Positions 1-6,893 of a DNA stretch of 64,000 bases are shown one piece after another. Below the pieces are notes generated by a model. It did not search any database, was not told where the DNA came from, and was given only the letters and a program-made list of their open reading frames with translations. Source of the stretch: a virus; IMG/VR virus record IMGVR_UViG_3300032069_000010, positions 1 through 64,000 of that record, one strand, 5' to 3'. Numbering within the stretch: position 1 is the first letter of the stretch; each line of letters starts with the position of its first letter. Position numbers and translations under genes: made by a program.

Positions 1-72
1 CTCGGAGCCCTTGTAGCACACTGTGGATAACTCTTGCTGACTACCCTCTTGCCGTTCTCCCTGGTCACTCAT
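1..72 (-). CDS. Partial small gene running off the left edge
   Basis: An ATG at 70-72 opens a minus-strand frame that stays open to the window edge (24 codons). An AGGG lies a few bases upstream, and the start is only 19 nt after the stop of the next gene, as in the rest of this operon. The visible part is polar (starts MSDQGERQEG) and not recognisable. A perfect DnaA-box match TGTGGATAA lies inside it at 22-30. Too little is visible to name it. Confidence 0.35.
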   Translation of the reverse strand, partial: MSDQGERQEGSQQELSTVCYKGSE

Positions 73-91
73 CGTGCCCTGGTTTCATATC

Positions 92-610
92 TCATTCACT
101 AATTTTCATAAAACTTTTGACAATATCCAACAAAACATCCACGAGACTATGGTTATTGATTTCTGTAAGCGATTCGATAAGCCCCGCAAATGCTTTCTTG
201 TCCCATCTTTTTGGATATTTCACGCCTTCCCATTCTGCCGACTTTAGGACTTCACTGTAATCTGGGGGATCCTCTTCCGGGTATGCCATCTTATACGTGG
301 CAACTGGATCAATCCCTCTCTTTGAACAGAAATTAAAGAAAAGCGCATGGACACAGTCGTCTATACTACCATCGCAAGCCTGCCCCAATACATAGGGCCT
401 CGGAGAGAAATGTCCCTCATTCAAATCTTTCATTACCTGCGCTAGATCATATCTTCTGTAACGCATCACCAAATGCCGAACTCCGCCCTCGGCCTTTAAT
501 AATCCATCAGCCAAATACGGATAATCACCATTTGAAAAGCGTCTATCCTTACCAACCCATATCCTAAAATCTTTGGTTTCGATGTCAGCTATTTCATCAA
601 ACATCACCAC
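92..610 (-). CDS. Hypothetical protein, 172 aa
   Basis: Not recognised. Soluble mixed alpha/beta composition, no membrane segment and no obvious catalytic motif. The frame opens with GTG GTG ATG; an AAAGGGGG Shine-Dalgarno lies a few bases before the first GTG, so the start could be any of the three (ATG at 604). It overlaps the end of the upstream small gene by about 14 nt, which suggests translational coupling. Confidence 0.7.
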   Translation of the reverse strand: MVMFDEIADIETKDFRIWVGKDRRFSNGDYPYLADGLLKAEGGVRHLVMRYRRYDLAQVMKDLNEGHFSPRPYVLGQACDGSIDDCVHALFFNFCSKRGIDPVATYKMAYPEEDPPDYSEVLKSAEWEGVKYPKRWDKKAFAGLIESLTEINNHSLVDVLLDIVKSFMKISE

Positions 611-764
611 TCTTCCCCCTTTCCCTTACAACATCCACGTTCTTCACATATCGTAACGGCGACACATTCTCCGCAGATTTGTCGGATACCTTTTCGGTAA
701 TCCAATCAATGAGAAGCTCCTCTGCGGAAGCATCCATCTCGTCGAATGTCAAAACAATCTTCAT
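597..764 (-). CDS. Hypothetical small protein, 55 aa, probably cut off from its leader by the TnpB element
   Basis: Reads MKIVLTFDEM and continues with an acidic, helical sequence. Unlike almost every other gene in this region it has no Shine-Dalgarno sequence before its ATG at 764, and a further in-frame ATG at 788 lies inside the left hairpin of the adjacent TnpB element. I infer that insertion of the element replaced its ribosome-binding site or N-terminal codons. Expression is therefore doubtful. Function unknown. Confidence 0.5.
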   Translation of the reverse strand: MKIVLTFDEMDASAEELLIDWITEKVSDKSAENVSPLRYVKNVDVVRERGKSGDV

Positions 765-836
765 AAAATTTCGGGCAGGATACCCCATCTGCTTGCAGTG
801 GGGAGGAATGCCCGTGCTCTCCTTCCAAATAGATTC

Positions 837-865
837 TTGACAATCTCAAACATTTGAGTTATACT
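837..865 (+). promoter_or_regulatory. tnpB promoter with an embedded palindrome; leaderless start
   Basis: A consensus -35 TTGACA (837-842) and a -10 TATACT (860-865) are separated by 17 nt. The spacer contains a perfect inverted repeat CTCAAA-CA-TTTGAG (845-858), a likely operator. The tnpB ATG begins at 872, only 6 nt after the -10, so transcription should start at or next to the AUG. There is no Shine-Dalgarno sequence, so the mRNA is probably leaderless. Confidence 0.75.
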
Positions 866-871
866 TAAACT

Positions 872-1987
872 ATGAAGTTGACTCTTCAAATCAAACTTCT
901 CCCGACCAAAGAACAGATACTCTCTCTTTTGGCTACCCTGAAGGCTTCCAATCTTGCCTGCAATAAGATTTCTGGGGTTGCATGGGAGAAAAGAGAATTC
1001 AATCAATTCAGACTTCACCATCTTGTTTACCGACAAATTAAGGATTCTTTGAATCTTTCCGCTCAAATGGTTGTTCGGTGTATTTCCAAGGTCGTGGATG
1101 CTTATAAACGGGACAAGAAAGCGAAGCGAATTTTTAAGCCATTGGGAGCAATTACTTATGACATCCGTATTCTTTCCTACAAAGAGAACTCTGTCTCGAT
1201 CTGGTCGGTTGATGGAAGACTGAAGGTCCCTTTCGTTTGCCATAACTCCAAATATTTTCCTTACATTAAGGGAGAAGCCGATCTCGTTCATGAAAAAGGG
1301 AAGTTCTATCTTTTTCAGACTGTGGAGGTCCCCGAAGAAGATATCAAAGAAATTGAGGAATTTATCGGGGTTGATTTTGGAATCGTGAATCTTGCAACCA
1401 CTTCTGATGGGGAATTTTTTTCGGGAGAAATGGTTGATACTGTCCGCAAGAAAATGACCAAGATCAAAAAAGCCTTGCAGAAAAGAGGCTCCAAATCTGC
1501 GAAGAGACATCTTAAGAAACTTTCTGGGAAGGAGAGACGGTTTAAGAAGCACACCAACCACACCATTGCGAAAAAGATTGTTCAAATTGCCAAAGACACC
1601 AACAAGGGTATTGCCCTTGAAAACCTGAAAGGGTTTAAGGTCTCGGTTCGGAAATCGCAAAGAGAACAATTTGGTAAATGGAGTTTTGATGAACTTAGAA
1701 AGTTTATAGATTACAAGGCACAACTGGCAGGAGTCCCTGTGGCTTTCGTTAATCCGAGAAACACCTCCAAGATGTGTTCTGAATGTGGTCATATTTCCCG
1801 TGGCAACCGAAAGTCTCAATCCGAGTTTGTCTGCCAATGTTGTGGTTTTTCTTGCCATGTCGACCTCAATGGCGCCATCAATATCGCTTCAATCGCTGCC
1901 ATAAACCGGCGAATCGCAGTCCACTCTGAATCTGTCAAGTCTCTTTCTCTTGGAACTGCAATGCCCCACAGTTCTACTGTGGGGTAG
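872..1987 (+). CDS. tnpB: TnpB RNA-guided nuclease of an IS200/IS605-type element
   Basis: 371 aa, usual length for TnpB. The three RuvC acidic positions are visible: the aspartate in GVDFGIVNLATTSDG (about residue 167), the glutamate in GIALENLKGF (about 250), and the last aspartate in DLNGAINIAS (about 335). Between the last two is the zinc finger CSECG...CQCCG. The N-terminal region begins MKLTLQIKLLPTKEQ, typical of the OrfB wedge region. TnpB proteins use an omega RNA to cut DNA at the donor site and favour retention of the element. All catalytic residues are intact, so the protein is probably active. It has its own promoter, opposed to the surrounding genes. Confidence 0.95.
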   Translation: MKLTLQIKLLPTKEQILSLLATLKASNLACNKISGVAWEKREFNQFRLHHLVYRQIKDSLNLSAQMVVRCISKVVDAYKRDKKAKRIFKPLGAITYDIRILSYKENSVSIWSVDGRLKVPFVCHNSKYFPYIKGEADLVHEKGKFYLFQTVEVPEEDIKEIEEFIGVDFGIVNLATTSDGEFFSGEMVDTVRKKMTKIKKALQKRGSKSAKRHLKKLSGKERRFKKHTNHTIAKKIVQIAKDTNKGIALENLKGFKVSVRKSQREQFGKWSFDELRKFIDYKAQLAGVPVAFVNPRNTSKMCSECGHISRGNRKSQSEFVCQCCGFSCHVDLNGAINIASIAAINRRIAVHSESVKSLSLGTAMPHSSTVG

Positions 1988-1992
1988 TTTAC

Positions 1993-2214
1993 CTATTCCT
2001 CTCCCTTCAAGAATTGTTCCGCTCCGTCCCGATCGTGGAACAAAACTTCGTTACACTCAGGACATTCAAAGTCATCATCATCGTAATCCGGGACATCCCC
2101 TTCAACAAGGACCTGAGCGTCTCCGGCTCCATCAAGCTCAAATCTCGCTCTTTGCTCAATCATGGAAAACAGCCTCAGATGGTCTATTTCAACTCCGCAT
2201 TTTGGACACTTCAT
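1993..2214 (-). CDS. Small zinc-ribbon protein, 73 aa
   Basis: Starts MKCPKCGVEIDHLRLF and ends with ECPECNEVLFHDRDGAEQF, giving two CxxC pairs about 50 residues apart that should bind one zinc. The start at 2214 is chosen because AAGGAGGG lies 5 nt upstream; a longer in-frame ATG has no such site. The stop lies 5 nt beyond the right end of the TnpB element. Specific role unknown; many small CxxC proteins occur in this region. Confidence 0.8.
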   Translation of the reverse strand: MKCPKCGVEIDHLRLFSMIEQRARFELDGAGDAQVLVEGDVPDYDDDDFECPECNEVLFHDRDGAEQFLKGEE

Positions 2215-2464
2215 CGTTCCCTCCTTTTTGATTGACTTCTTCACCTTTCTTGTCCTTCTTTTCCAACCTTTCCAGATTCACTATCTCAACAAAGAGATAA
2301 GCCCACCCCAGCAAACCTATAACTAATCCAAAAAACATGGCCCCCAAACTGCCGGCCCTCTGATGGGCAGTTGTCAATTCACCTTCTGCCGGCACGGAGA
2401 TCAAAGCCAAAAGAAACAATCCGAACATGACGCACATAGAAGCTATCAAACGTTTAGGATTCAT
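2189..2464 (-). CDS. Small membrane protein with two transmembrane helices, 91 aa
   Basis: Two hydrophobic segments are clear: about residues 5-26 (starting RLIASMCVMFGLFLLALI) and about 41-62 (GAMFFGLVIGLLGWAYLF), followed by a highly charged lysine/glutamate-rich tail. GGAGGG precedes the ATG by 6 nt. It overlaps the downstream zinc-ribbon gene by 26 nt. Function unknown. Confidence 0.75.
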   Translation of the reverse strand: MNPKRLIASMCVMFGLFLLALISVPAEGELTTAHQRAGSLGAMFFGLVIGLLGWAYLFVEIVNLERLEKKDKKGEEVNQKGGNDEVSKMRS

Positions 2465-2486
2465 TCTTTTCCCTCCGCATCATCCC

Positions 2487-3494
2487 CTACTGGATTGAGA
2501 ATAACTCTCCACTCTTTAGGTCGAGGCCTACGATTTCTATTTTCAACACATCCGTCTCCGTTATCGTTTCGGTTGTCTCATCACTCTCCACCGACTTCCT
2601 CTTCTCCTTCCTTACCGTTCCTTTAATCAGAAGGCGTTTACCATTCTTCTCGATCAACCCATCTGTCATCCCCGATGCTACAAGAATCGCCAAATGCCCT
2701 TTTCTTAACGGTGCGGCGGGCCGAATCCTCATGTTGCCATTCCTCTTGGCGATCAATTCGAATATCTCCTTATCGAATCCATCTTCCTCTACTTCCTGAA
2801 CCATCTCTTCGGGACTAACCTCAAGGTTTCTGAAATGGAAATACCTGTCAGGTAGGCTTGCAGACGGAACTGTATATAAAAGAGCCTCATCCGATAACTC
2901 AGGCACGTTCCCTGACCTGCTTTCCTCGAGCATGCGTTCAGTATCGCCATCCACCACTCCTGCGCCTTTCTTCTTCCCAAAAACCACAATCTGTTTAAAC
3001 GCTTCATATTCCCTCTCCGGAAACTTTCTGACCGCAACGTCAGTAAACCACGATGCTAAATATCTCACCATGGCTCTGTTCAAACTTCTAATGGAAATAA
3101 CCAGGACAAGGATGCCACCCGCCTGTAGCGACGGGGCGTTATGGGCAATGAACTTGTTCTCAAGGCGCCCGCCCTCGTCAAAATCGTACGGGGGATTTAA
3201 GAACAGGCAGGATATGGACCCACCTCTAATGCTTACTCTTAGGCCGTCTCCCTGGATTACCTTGCTGAGCCTCGCCTTCGCCTGCTCAGCCCTGTTCTTA
3301 TCCAGCTCAACCCCGAAGCTCTCCGCTTGCAAATGGTTTGCAAGCTGGTAAACCGCTTCCCCTGGACCACAGCACGGGTCATAAATCCTAACCTTCCCAC
3401 CCACGCCTCTAACAAGAAAGGGCTTTATCAGTTCAACTACTATTGAGGGCGTTGGAAAATAACCGAGTTTCTGTTTCGATTCTAGGCGTGCCAT
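2487..3494 (-). CDS. DUF6094-like SAM-dependent methyltransferase-fold protein
   Basis: 335 aa. The N-terminus reads KQKLGYFPTP, followed by SAM-binding motif I DPCCGPGEA (about residue 41) and the catalytic-type motif NPPYD (about 100), as in N6-adenine DNA methyltransferases. This arrangement is typical of phage and plasmid proteins annotated DUF6094, whose substrate is unproven. The rest of the protein is less conserved and lysine/glutamate-rich. It may modify phage DNA against host restriction, but no target-recognition domain is evident. AGAGGGTGAG precedes the ATG. Confidence 0.75.
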   Translation of the reverse strand: MARLESKQKLGYFPTPSIVVELIKPFLVRGVGGKVRIYDPCCGPGEAVYQLANHLQAESFGVELDKNRAEQAKARLSKVIQGDGLRVSIRGGSISCLFLNPPYDFDEGGRLENKFIAHNAPSLQAGGILVLVISIRSLNRAMVRYLASWFTDVAVRKFPEREYEAFKQIVVFGKKKGAGVVDGDTERMLEESRSGNVPELSDEALLYTVPSASLPDRYFHFRNLEVSPEEMVQEVEEDGFDKEIFELIAKRNGNMRIRPAAPLRKGHLAILVASGMTDGLIEKNGKRLLIKGTVRKEKRKSVESDETTETITETDVLKIEIVGLDLKSGELFSIQ

Positions 3495-3495
3495 C

Positions 3496-3687
3496 TCACC
3501 CTCTCTCTACCGGTTTCAGCGTTCCTTCTGCTTGCGTTAGTAGCAATTCATATCCTATCATTCGTCGCCTTACTTCTTCGGCTCCCTTTCGGTAGGCCGT
3601 CACGCAAACAAGGTCCTCACCATCATAAAGGGCAAAGTTCCTATTGCTATACTTATCGATTTTAAATCTCTCCAACAATTCTTCCAT
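3496..3687 (-). CDS. Hypothetical protein, 63 aa
   Basis: Starts MEELLERFKIDKYSNRNFA. The start at 3687 has AGGAG upstream; a longer reading from 3735 would overlap the neighbour without a ribosome site. The sequence FALYDGEDLVCVTAYRKGA suggests a small beta-rich fold followed by a helix. Its stop is 2 nt before the methyltransferase start, so they are co-translated. Function unknown. Confidence 0.7.
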   Translation of the reverse strand: MEELLERFKIDKYSNRNFALYDGEDLVCVTAYRKGAEEVRRRMIGYELLLTQAEGTLKPVERG

Positions 3688-3713
3688 TTTTATTCTCCTC
3701 TCTTTTAATGAGG

Positions 3714-4115
3714 CTACGACAAAGCCTTTGGGCATGCTTTTGAAATTGGCTTCGGCTCAAAATTCAGGTCGCGTTCAATCCCCAACCCGAAGGGGCCTTT
3801 CACGCTCTGAAGCTCGGATAATGAAAAATACCCCCACTCGTCACATTCGTCGCCAAAGATGGAAACGTAACCGTAGAAATTCATGTCCACGACCTGTCCG
3901 CCGATCTCCCCGTTCATCTTAGATGCCTCAACCTCAATAATTTCTTCCTCTCCGCTGGCACCCTTTCTCCTAATCACGTAGTACATCTCGGTTGACCACC
4001 ATGTCCCGCCACCAGACGGATTGAAAAATTTGCACACCACAATCGGGTCTTTGACATCCTCTTGACGTCCTATCTTTTTAAACTTCCCCTCAATCTCCTT
4101 ATTTATCAGCTTCAT
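3714..4115 (-). CDS. DUF2958-like protein
   Basis: 133 aa. The pattern DPIVVCKFFNPSGGGTWW in the first third and the C-terminal block WGYFSLSELQSVKGPFGLGI followed by ERDLNFEPKPIS match the DUF2958 family as I know it, common in phages and plasmids and of unknown function. The start is set at 4115 by AAGGAG 7 nt upstream. It overlaps the next upstream gene by 4 nt. Confidence 0.8.
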   Translation of the reverse strand: MKLINKEIEGKFKKIGRQEDVKDPIVVCKFFNPSGGGTWWSTEMYYVIRRKGASGEEEIIEVEASKMNGEIGGQVVDMNFYGYVSIFGDECDEWGYFSLSELQSVKGPFGLGIERDLNFEPKPISKACPKALS

Positions 4116-4297
4116 CTTCGTTCTCCTTTCTCCACTGTCCACGTCTCGGGATCCAGCGTGTGAGAATATTCAAAGTAGCTTTCCATCAAATCTCCCTCTC
4201 CATTTATGACCTTCGAGATAGCGTCCCCTGCGTCCTTCGCTTCAACTTGATACCCCTGGACATGAACCTCTCGCACGCTAACGATGAACCTATCCAT
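4112..4297 (-). CDS. Hypothetical protein, 61 aa
   Basis: Starts MDRFIVSVREVHVQGYQVEA, then KDAGDAISKVINGEGD: two beta strands and a helix typical of small phage proteins with a ferredoxin-like plan. AAAGGGGGTGATGAG lies directly before the ATG, which fixes the start at 4297. Overlaps the DUF2958-like gene by 4 nt. Function unknown. Confidence 0.75.
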   Translation of the reverse strand: MDRFIVSVREVHVQGYQVEAKDAGDAISKVINGEGDLMESYFEYSHTLDPETWTVEKGERR

Positions 4298-4301
4298 CTC
4301 A

Positions 4302-4898
4302 TCACCCCCTTTCAACCTTCAGAATCCCTTTCTTAATTGCATTTCCAACCTTTCTTTCGATTAACTGCTCGACCCCTGGCAAATATACGAGGAATCCCTT
4401 CATCCCAAACCCAAGCAACGTCTTCATGTGGCTCCCAGTCTTATCGGACACTAACCACACCCATTCCTTCCAACTCTCATGCATCGGAACCCTTATCCGA
4501 CTATTCAAGAAATGAAAAAACACTTCCGTCTCGTTCTCACCTTCCCTACACAGCACAACAGCAGACCCAAACGAATTATCTTCGCTGTCAGCCTTCGCCA
4601 AACTGCTATACATAACCATTGCGCATAGCCCCGATTGCAGTTTCTTGTAGATAGCGTGCATCTTCCCTTCGTTTGGCACGGTCACATACCATTCCCGCAT
4701 ATCCCTAACCATCTCCGCTTCTTTTGGCCCAAACCTCACTGTAACGGAACGCTTACAGACCAAGGTGCTGAAGATGGCTTGCAGGGCAACCTTCGTTCCA
4801 ACCGCTGTCATCCAGTAAATCGGATTACCACGGCTCTCTCTATCTATTACGATGCTTTTCACGTATGCAGTTACGCTGTTATTGTCGATTGTCACCAT
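4302..4898 (-). CDS. Hypothetical protein, 198 aa
   Basis: Not recognised. Mixed alpha/beta sequence without membrane segments; no metal- or nucleotide-binding motif stands out. A GAGGGGTGAGAGG run precedes the ATG. It lies 4 nt before the next start and belongs to the same operon. Confidence 0.75.
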   Translation of the reverse strand: MVTIDNNSVTAYVKSIVIDRESRGNPIYWMTAVGTKVALQAIFSTLVCKRSVTVRFGPKEAEMVRDMREWYVTVPNEGKMHAIYKKLQSGLCAMVMYSSLAKADSEDNSFGSAVVLCREGENETEVFFHFLNSRIRVPMHESWKEWVWLVSDKTGSHMKTLLGFGMKGFLVYLPGVEQLIERKVGNAIKKGILKVERG

Positions 4899-4902
4899 CC
4901 TC

Positions 4903-5127
4903 TCACCCCTCTTGTGTCTGGTCCCTCAGTTTTCCAATCGGCTCAAGATCATAACAAGCCCTTCTCTCGTTCACTTCTTCCAGGTCCATCTGCCTTTCAA
5001 CTGTATAAAAAGAAAACCCGCACTCAAGGCATTCACCCTCAACAATGTCGTGTGGTTTCCAATCCACATACGTCTCCATCGTCGCTCCGCACTTTGTGCA
5101 CGCTGCATTTCCTCTGCATCCACTCAT
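4903..5127 (-). CDS. Small zinc-ribbon protein, 74 aa
   Basis: CTKCGATME near residue 10 and CLECGFSFY near residue 33 form a compact zinc ribbon, followed by a helical tail. GAGGGGGTAATT precedes the ATG at 5127. An ACGC-N4-GCGT palindrome (5142-5153) lies just upstream, so this gene may be the first of a transcript. Function unknown. Confidence 0.75.
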   Translation of the reverse strand: MSGCRGNAACTKCGATMETYVDWKPHDIVEGECLECGFSFYTVERQMDLEEVNERRACYDLEPIGKLRDQTQEG

Positions 5128-5141
5128 AATTACCCCCTCTC

Positions 5142-5153
5142 ACGCTTATGCGT
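5142..5153. promoter_or_regulatory. ACGC-N4-GCGT palindrome (candidate operator)
   Basis: ACGCTTATGCGT has 4-bp perfect arms around TTAT, about 15 nt upstream of the start of the zinc-ribbon gene at 5127. The same minus-strand core (ACGCATAAGCGT) occurs upstream of the major capsid gene at 42113-42124, and related forms occur at 10395, 10995, 17974 and 48575. Inferred to bind a phage regulator. Confidence 0.5.
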
Positions 5154-5168
5154 AAATTCAAGGCAAAC

Positions 5169-5612
5169 TTAATCGGTGATATACGTGATTGCTTCGTCGA
5201 TGACGCTTCTCGACTTCCAATGCTCCCCATACCACCTTCCCAAGACCTTATGACCATCATCCCCGCCGGTTGTCACCACGTAGCCATTAACGATCTTCTT
5301 TTTTCCATTCCAATGCCTAAACTCATAGGCAATCACGGAATGGTCTTCAGCATACTCAAGCTTCCTGATAAATTCCTTTACGTAGTTTGGAAATTTTCCC
5401 AAAAGCCAACCAAGGTCGTACTCCTGCAGGTGACCCTTCTCATACGTGAACCCATTACATTCAATTTCATTCCTCGGCCTGACACATCCTGATAGCTGTA
5501 CGTCCCCAATCACATTCCCGCTACTGATACAATCCACCTGGCGGTTGAACGTCTTGTTTTCGGACTCAAACTTCATGCGATTTGGCGTTACCCATTCCTT
5601 CGGTCTTGCCAT
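5169..5612 (-). CDS. Hypothetical protein, 147 aa
   Basis: Starts MARPKEWVTPNRMKFESE. The start at 5612 has AAAGGGGGTGAGGTTG before it. The C-terminal half contains KKKIVNGYVVTTGGDDGHKV. No recognised family. Situated between the palindrome-bearing leader at 5128-5168 and the next upstream small gene. Confidence 0.75.
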   Translation of the reverse strand: MARPKEWVTPNRMKFESENKTFNRQVDCISSGNVIGDVQLSGCVRPRNEIECNGFTYEKGHLQEYDLGWLLGKFPNYVKEFIRKLEYAEDHSVIAYEFRHWNGKKKIVNGYVVTTGGDDGHKVLGRWYGEHWKSRSVIDEAITYITD

Positions 5613-5617
5613 CAACC

Positions 5618-5884
5618 TCACCCCCTTTCTGCAAATCTTTCAGCTTCTCTTCTTGTCAACTCCAAACATCCCTCATTTGAAAAAGATAGCGGTTTCGGAG
5701 CGCCTATCAAACCCCAATAATTTGCACATACAAATTTCTCGATCGTTATCGGACAAGCCCAATCGTTCTCGCCATGCCTCATCGCATAATAGAAGTAATC
5801 CTCTCTTGGATATTTCTCGCTTCCGGGCCTGCCCTCAAACACAATGCAATCCATGCCTCTAAACTGGACCTTCTTCCATGCCAT
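5618..5884 (-). CDS. Hypothetical protein, 88 aa
   Basis: Starts MAWKKVQFRGMDCIVFEG. An AAAGGGGGTG sequence lies about 7 nt upstream of the ATG at 5884. Contains YFYYAMRHGENDWACPI, aromatic and beta-like. Not recognised. It sits 5 nt before the next start in the operon. Confidence 0.7.
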   Translation of the reverse strand: MAWKKVQFRGMDCIVFEGRPGSEKYPREDYFYYAMRHGENDWACPITIEKFVCANYWGLIGAPKPLSFSNEGCLELTRREAERFAERG

Positions 5885-5901
5885 CACACATCACCCCCTT
5901 T

Positions 5902-6048
5902 CTACTGTTCATAAGGCTCTCCCTCAGCAAGGGCGGAACAACTCGGACACAATGGTCTAAACGGATCGTCACTACTGCCAAATGGGAAATAGACTGCCAA
6001 CTCAACTGGAAAATATTTCTCGCAATGATAACATTTGACACTTTTCAT
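5902..6048 (-). CDS. Mini zinc-ribbon protein, 48 aa
   Basis: Short reading frame starting MKSVKCYHCEKYFPVEL with a second pair in LCPSCSALAEGE. The two CxxC motifs 28 residues apart make a minimal zinc ribbon. AAGGGGGGACGAAGG immediately precedes the ATG, and its ATG overlaps the stop of the upstream gene (ATGA), which supports a real coupled gene. Role unknown. Confidence 0.75.
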   Translation of the reverse strand: MKSVKCYHCEKYFPVELAVYFPFGSSDDPFRPLCPSCSALAEGEPYEQ

Positions 6049-6221
6049 CCTTCGTCCCCCCTTCCCTTCTTCTTACCTTCTTCCATCATCAACGTTATTT
6101 GCCCACAATGAGAACAAATCCACAGGACATAACCTTTAAAGCTACCTTTCCCATTCTCCTTCTTAACCTTTGACCTCATGCAATATCTCCCCCGACATTT
6201 CGTTTCCAACTTTTCCTTCAT
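6045..6221 (-). CDS. Mini cysteine-rich protein, 58 aa
   Basis: Starts MKEKLETKCRGRYCMRSK and has a second pair in WICSHCGQITL, so a zinc ribbon is likely; the C-terminus is lysine-rich. GGAGGGCAAC precedes the ATG. Start and stop overlap its neighbours by 4 nt on both sides. Function unknown. Confidence 0.75.
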   Translation of the reverse strand: MKEKLETKCRGRYCMRSKVKKENGKGSFKGYVLWICSHCGQITLMMEEGKKKGRGDEG

Positions 6222-6379
6222 GTTGCCCTCCAGACCTGTGTTCCATAGGGGACCCGCTTACCGTTACCCCAATACTCTCTTAAATATTCCAGTAGTTCTT
6301 CCCTCGTCATCGGACCAACGGGTCCATAAGCGTACACCTGACCACGCAAATGGAAATACCATCTAAACTTTCCGGTCAT
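6218..6379 (-). CDS. Hypothetical small protein, 53 aa
   Basis: Reads MTGKFRWYFHLRGQVYAYGP and ends VPYGTQVWRAT; rich in aromatic and basic residues. A strong GGAAGGAGAGG lies 7 nt before the ATG. The stop overlaps the next ATG. No family recognised. Confidence 0.7.
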   Translation of the reverse strand: MTGKFRWYFHLRGQVYAYGPVGPMTREELLEYLREYWGNGKRVPYGTQVWRAT

Positions 6380-6402
6380 AATTATTCCTCTCCTTCCGTT
6401 TA

Positions 6403-6786
6403 CTACACATCTAACACTACTCCATCAACCCTCCTCACGTATTCAATCTCTTTCACCGATTGCTTGGTGATATAGTATCCCCACCACAGCCCATCTTCTC
6501 CCTGAAACTCAAGTAGGCAGAATCCGCCATCAGCAATGACAGAGGAGATAAATTCCGCGAGGGCATCATCGGCATAGTGCTTTGCATACCACTCGTCCAT
6601 CCCAATGGACATCCATCTAAACCCATCTTTTTCGTCGCCGACAATCCATTGATAAAAATCAAGGTATCCCTCATCATCCGTTCCCTTTGTGGCCTCAACT
6701 GCCTGGTTCCACTTTTCCATAAATTCGTCTTTGGTCATCTCAGTCTTAACCACACCACATCTTGACATCGTAGAGTAATATCCCAT
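6403..6786 (-). CDS. Hypothetical protein, 127 aa
   Basis: Starts MGYYSTMSRCGVVKTEMTKD; GAAAGGAGGTGTGAG in front of 6786 fixes the start. Acidic and tryptophan-rich, with LLEFQGEDGLWWGYYI near the C-terminus. It looks like a compact soluble protein but no family is recognised. It follows the DUF932 gene after about 107 nt that contain a weak hairpin around 6856-6886. Confidence 0.75.
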   Translation of the reverse strand: MGYYSTMSRCGVVKTEMTKDEFMEKWNQAVEATKGTDDEGYLDFYQWIVGDEKDGFRWMSIGMDEWYAKHYADDALAEFISSVIADGGFCLLEFQGEDGLWWGYYITKQSVKEIEYVRRVDGVVLDV

Positions 6787-6893
6787 CTCACACCTCCTTT
6801 CAAAATAGGGGAATAGGAATGTATTGCCCATGCACCATTCCCCGGATACACGCAAAATACGGCGTTTAAAACTTGGCGTTTTGCTGGTTAAAG

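Larger units (their letters stand above)
783..1987 (+). mobile_element. IS200/IS605-type element with tnpB only
   Basis: A tnpB gene is bracketed by two subterminal palindromes: the left at 783-803 (CCCCA, then CTGC-TT-GCAG, then TGGGG) and the right at 1964-1984 (CCCCACAG, TTCTA loop, CTGTGGGG), the latter overlapping the last tnpB codons. Subterminal hairpins are typical of the single-strand-transposed IS200/IS605 family. No tnpA (Y1 transposase) is present, so the copy is non-autonomous. In this family the guide omega RNA derives from the 3' part of tnpB and the right end. The exact cleavage points cannot be fixed by eye. It sits precisely between two minus-strand phage genes. Confidence 0.75.

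Noticed and set aside
22-30. Perfect DnaA box TGTGGATAA as an origin
   Set aside because: A single 9-mer inside a probable coding region without AT-rich or repeated context; the cluster near 20 kb is a better candidate.
761-1858. 365-aa open frame antisense to tnpB
   Set aside because: It is the exact complement of a well-supported tnpB, has no ribosome site and no recognisable domain.
5859-6041. 60-aa minus-strand frame
   Set aside because: The 48-aa zinc-ribbon gene at 5902-6048 in another frame has a ribosome site, coupled start and a clear motif.
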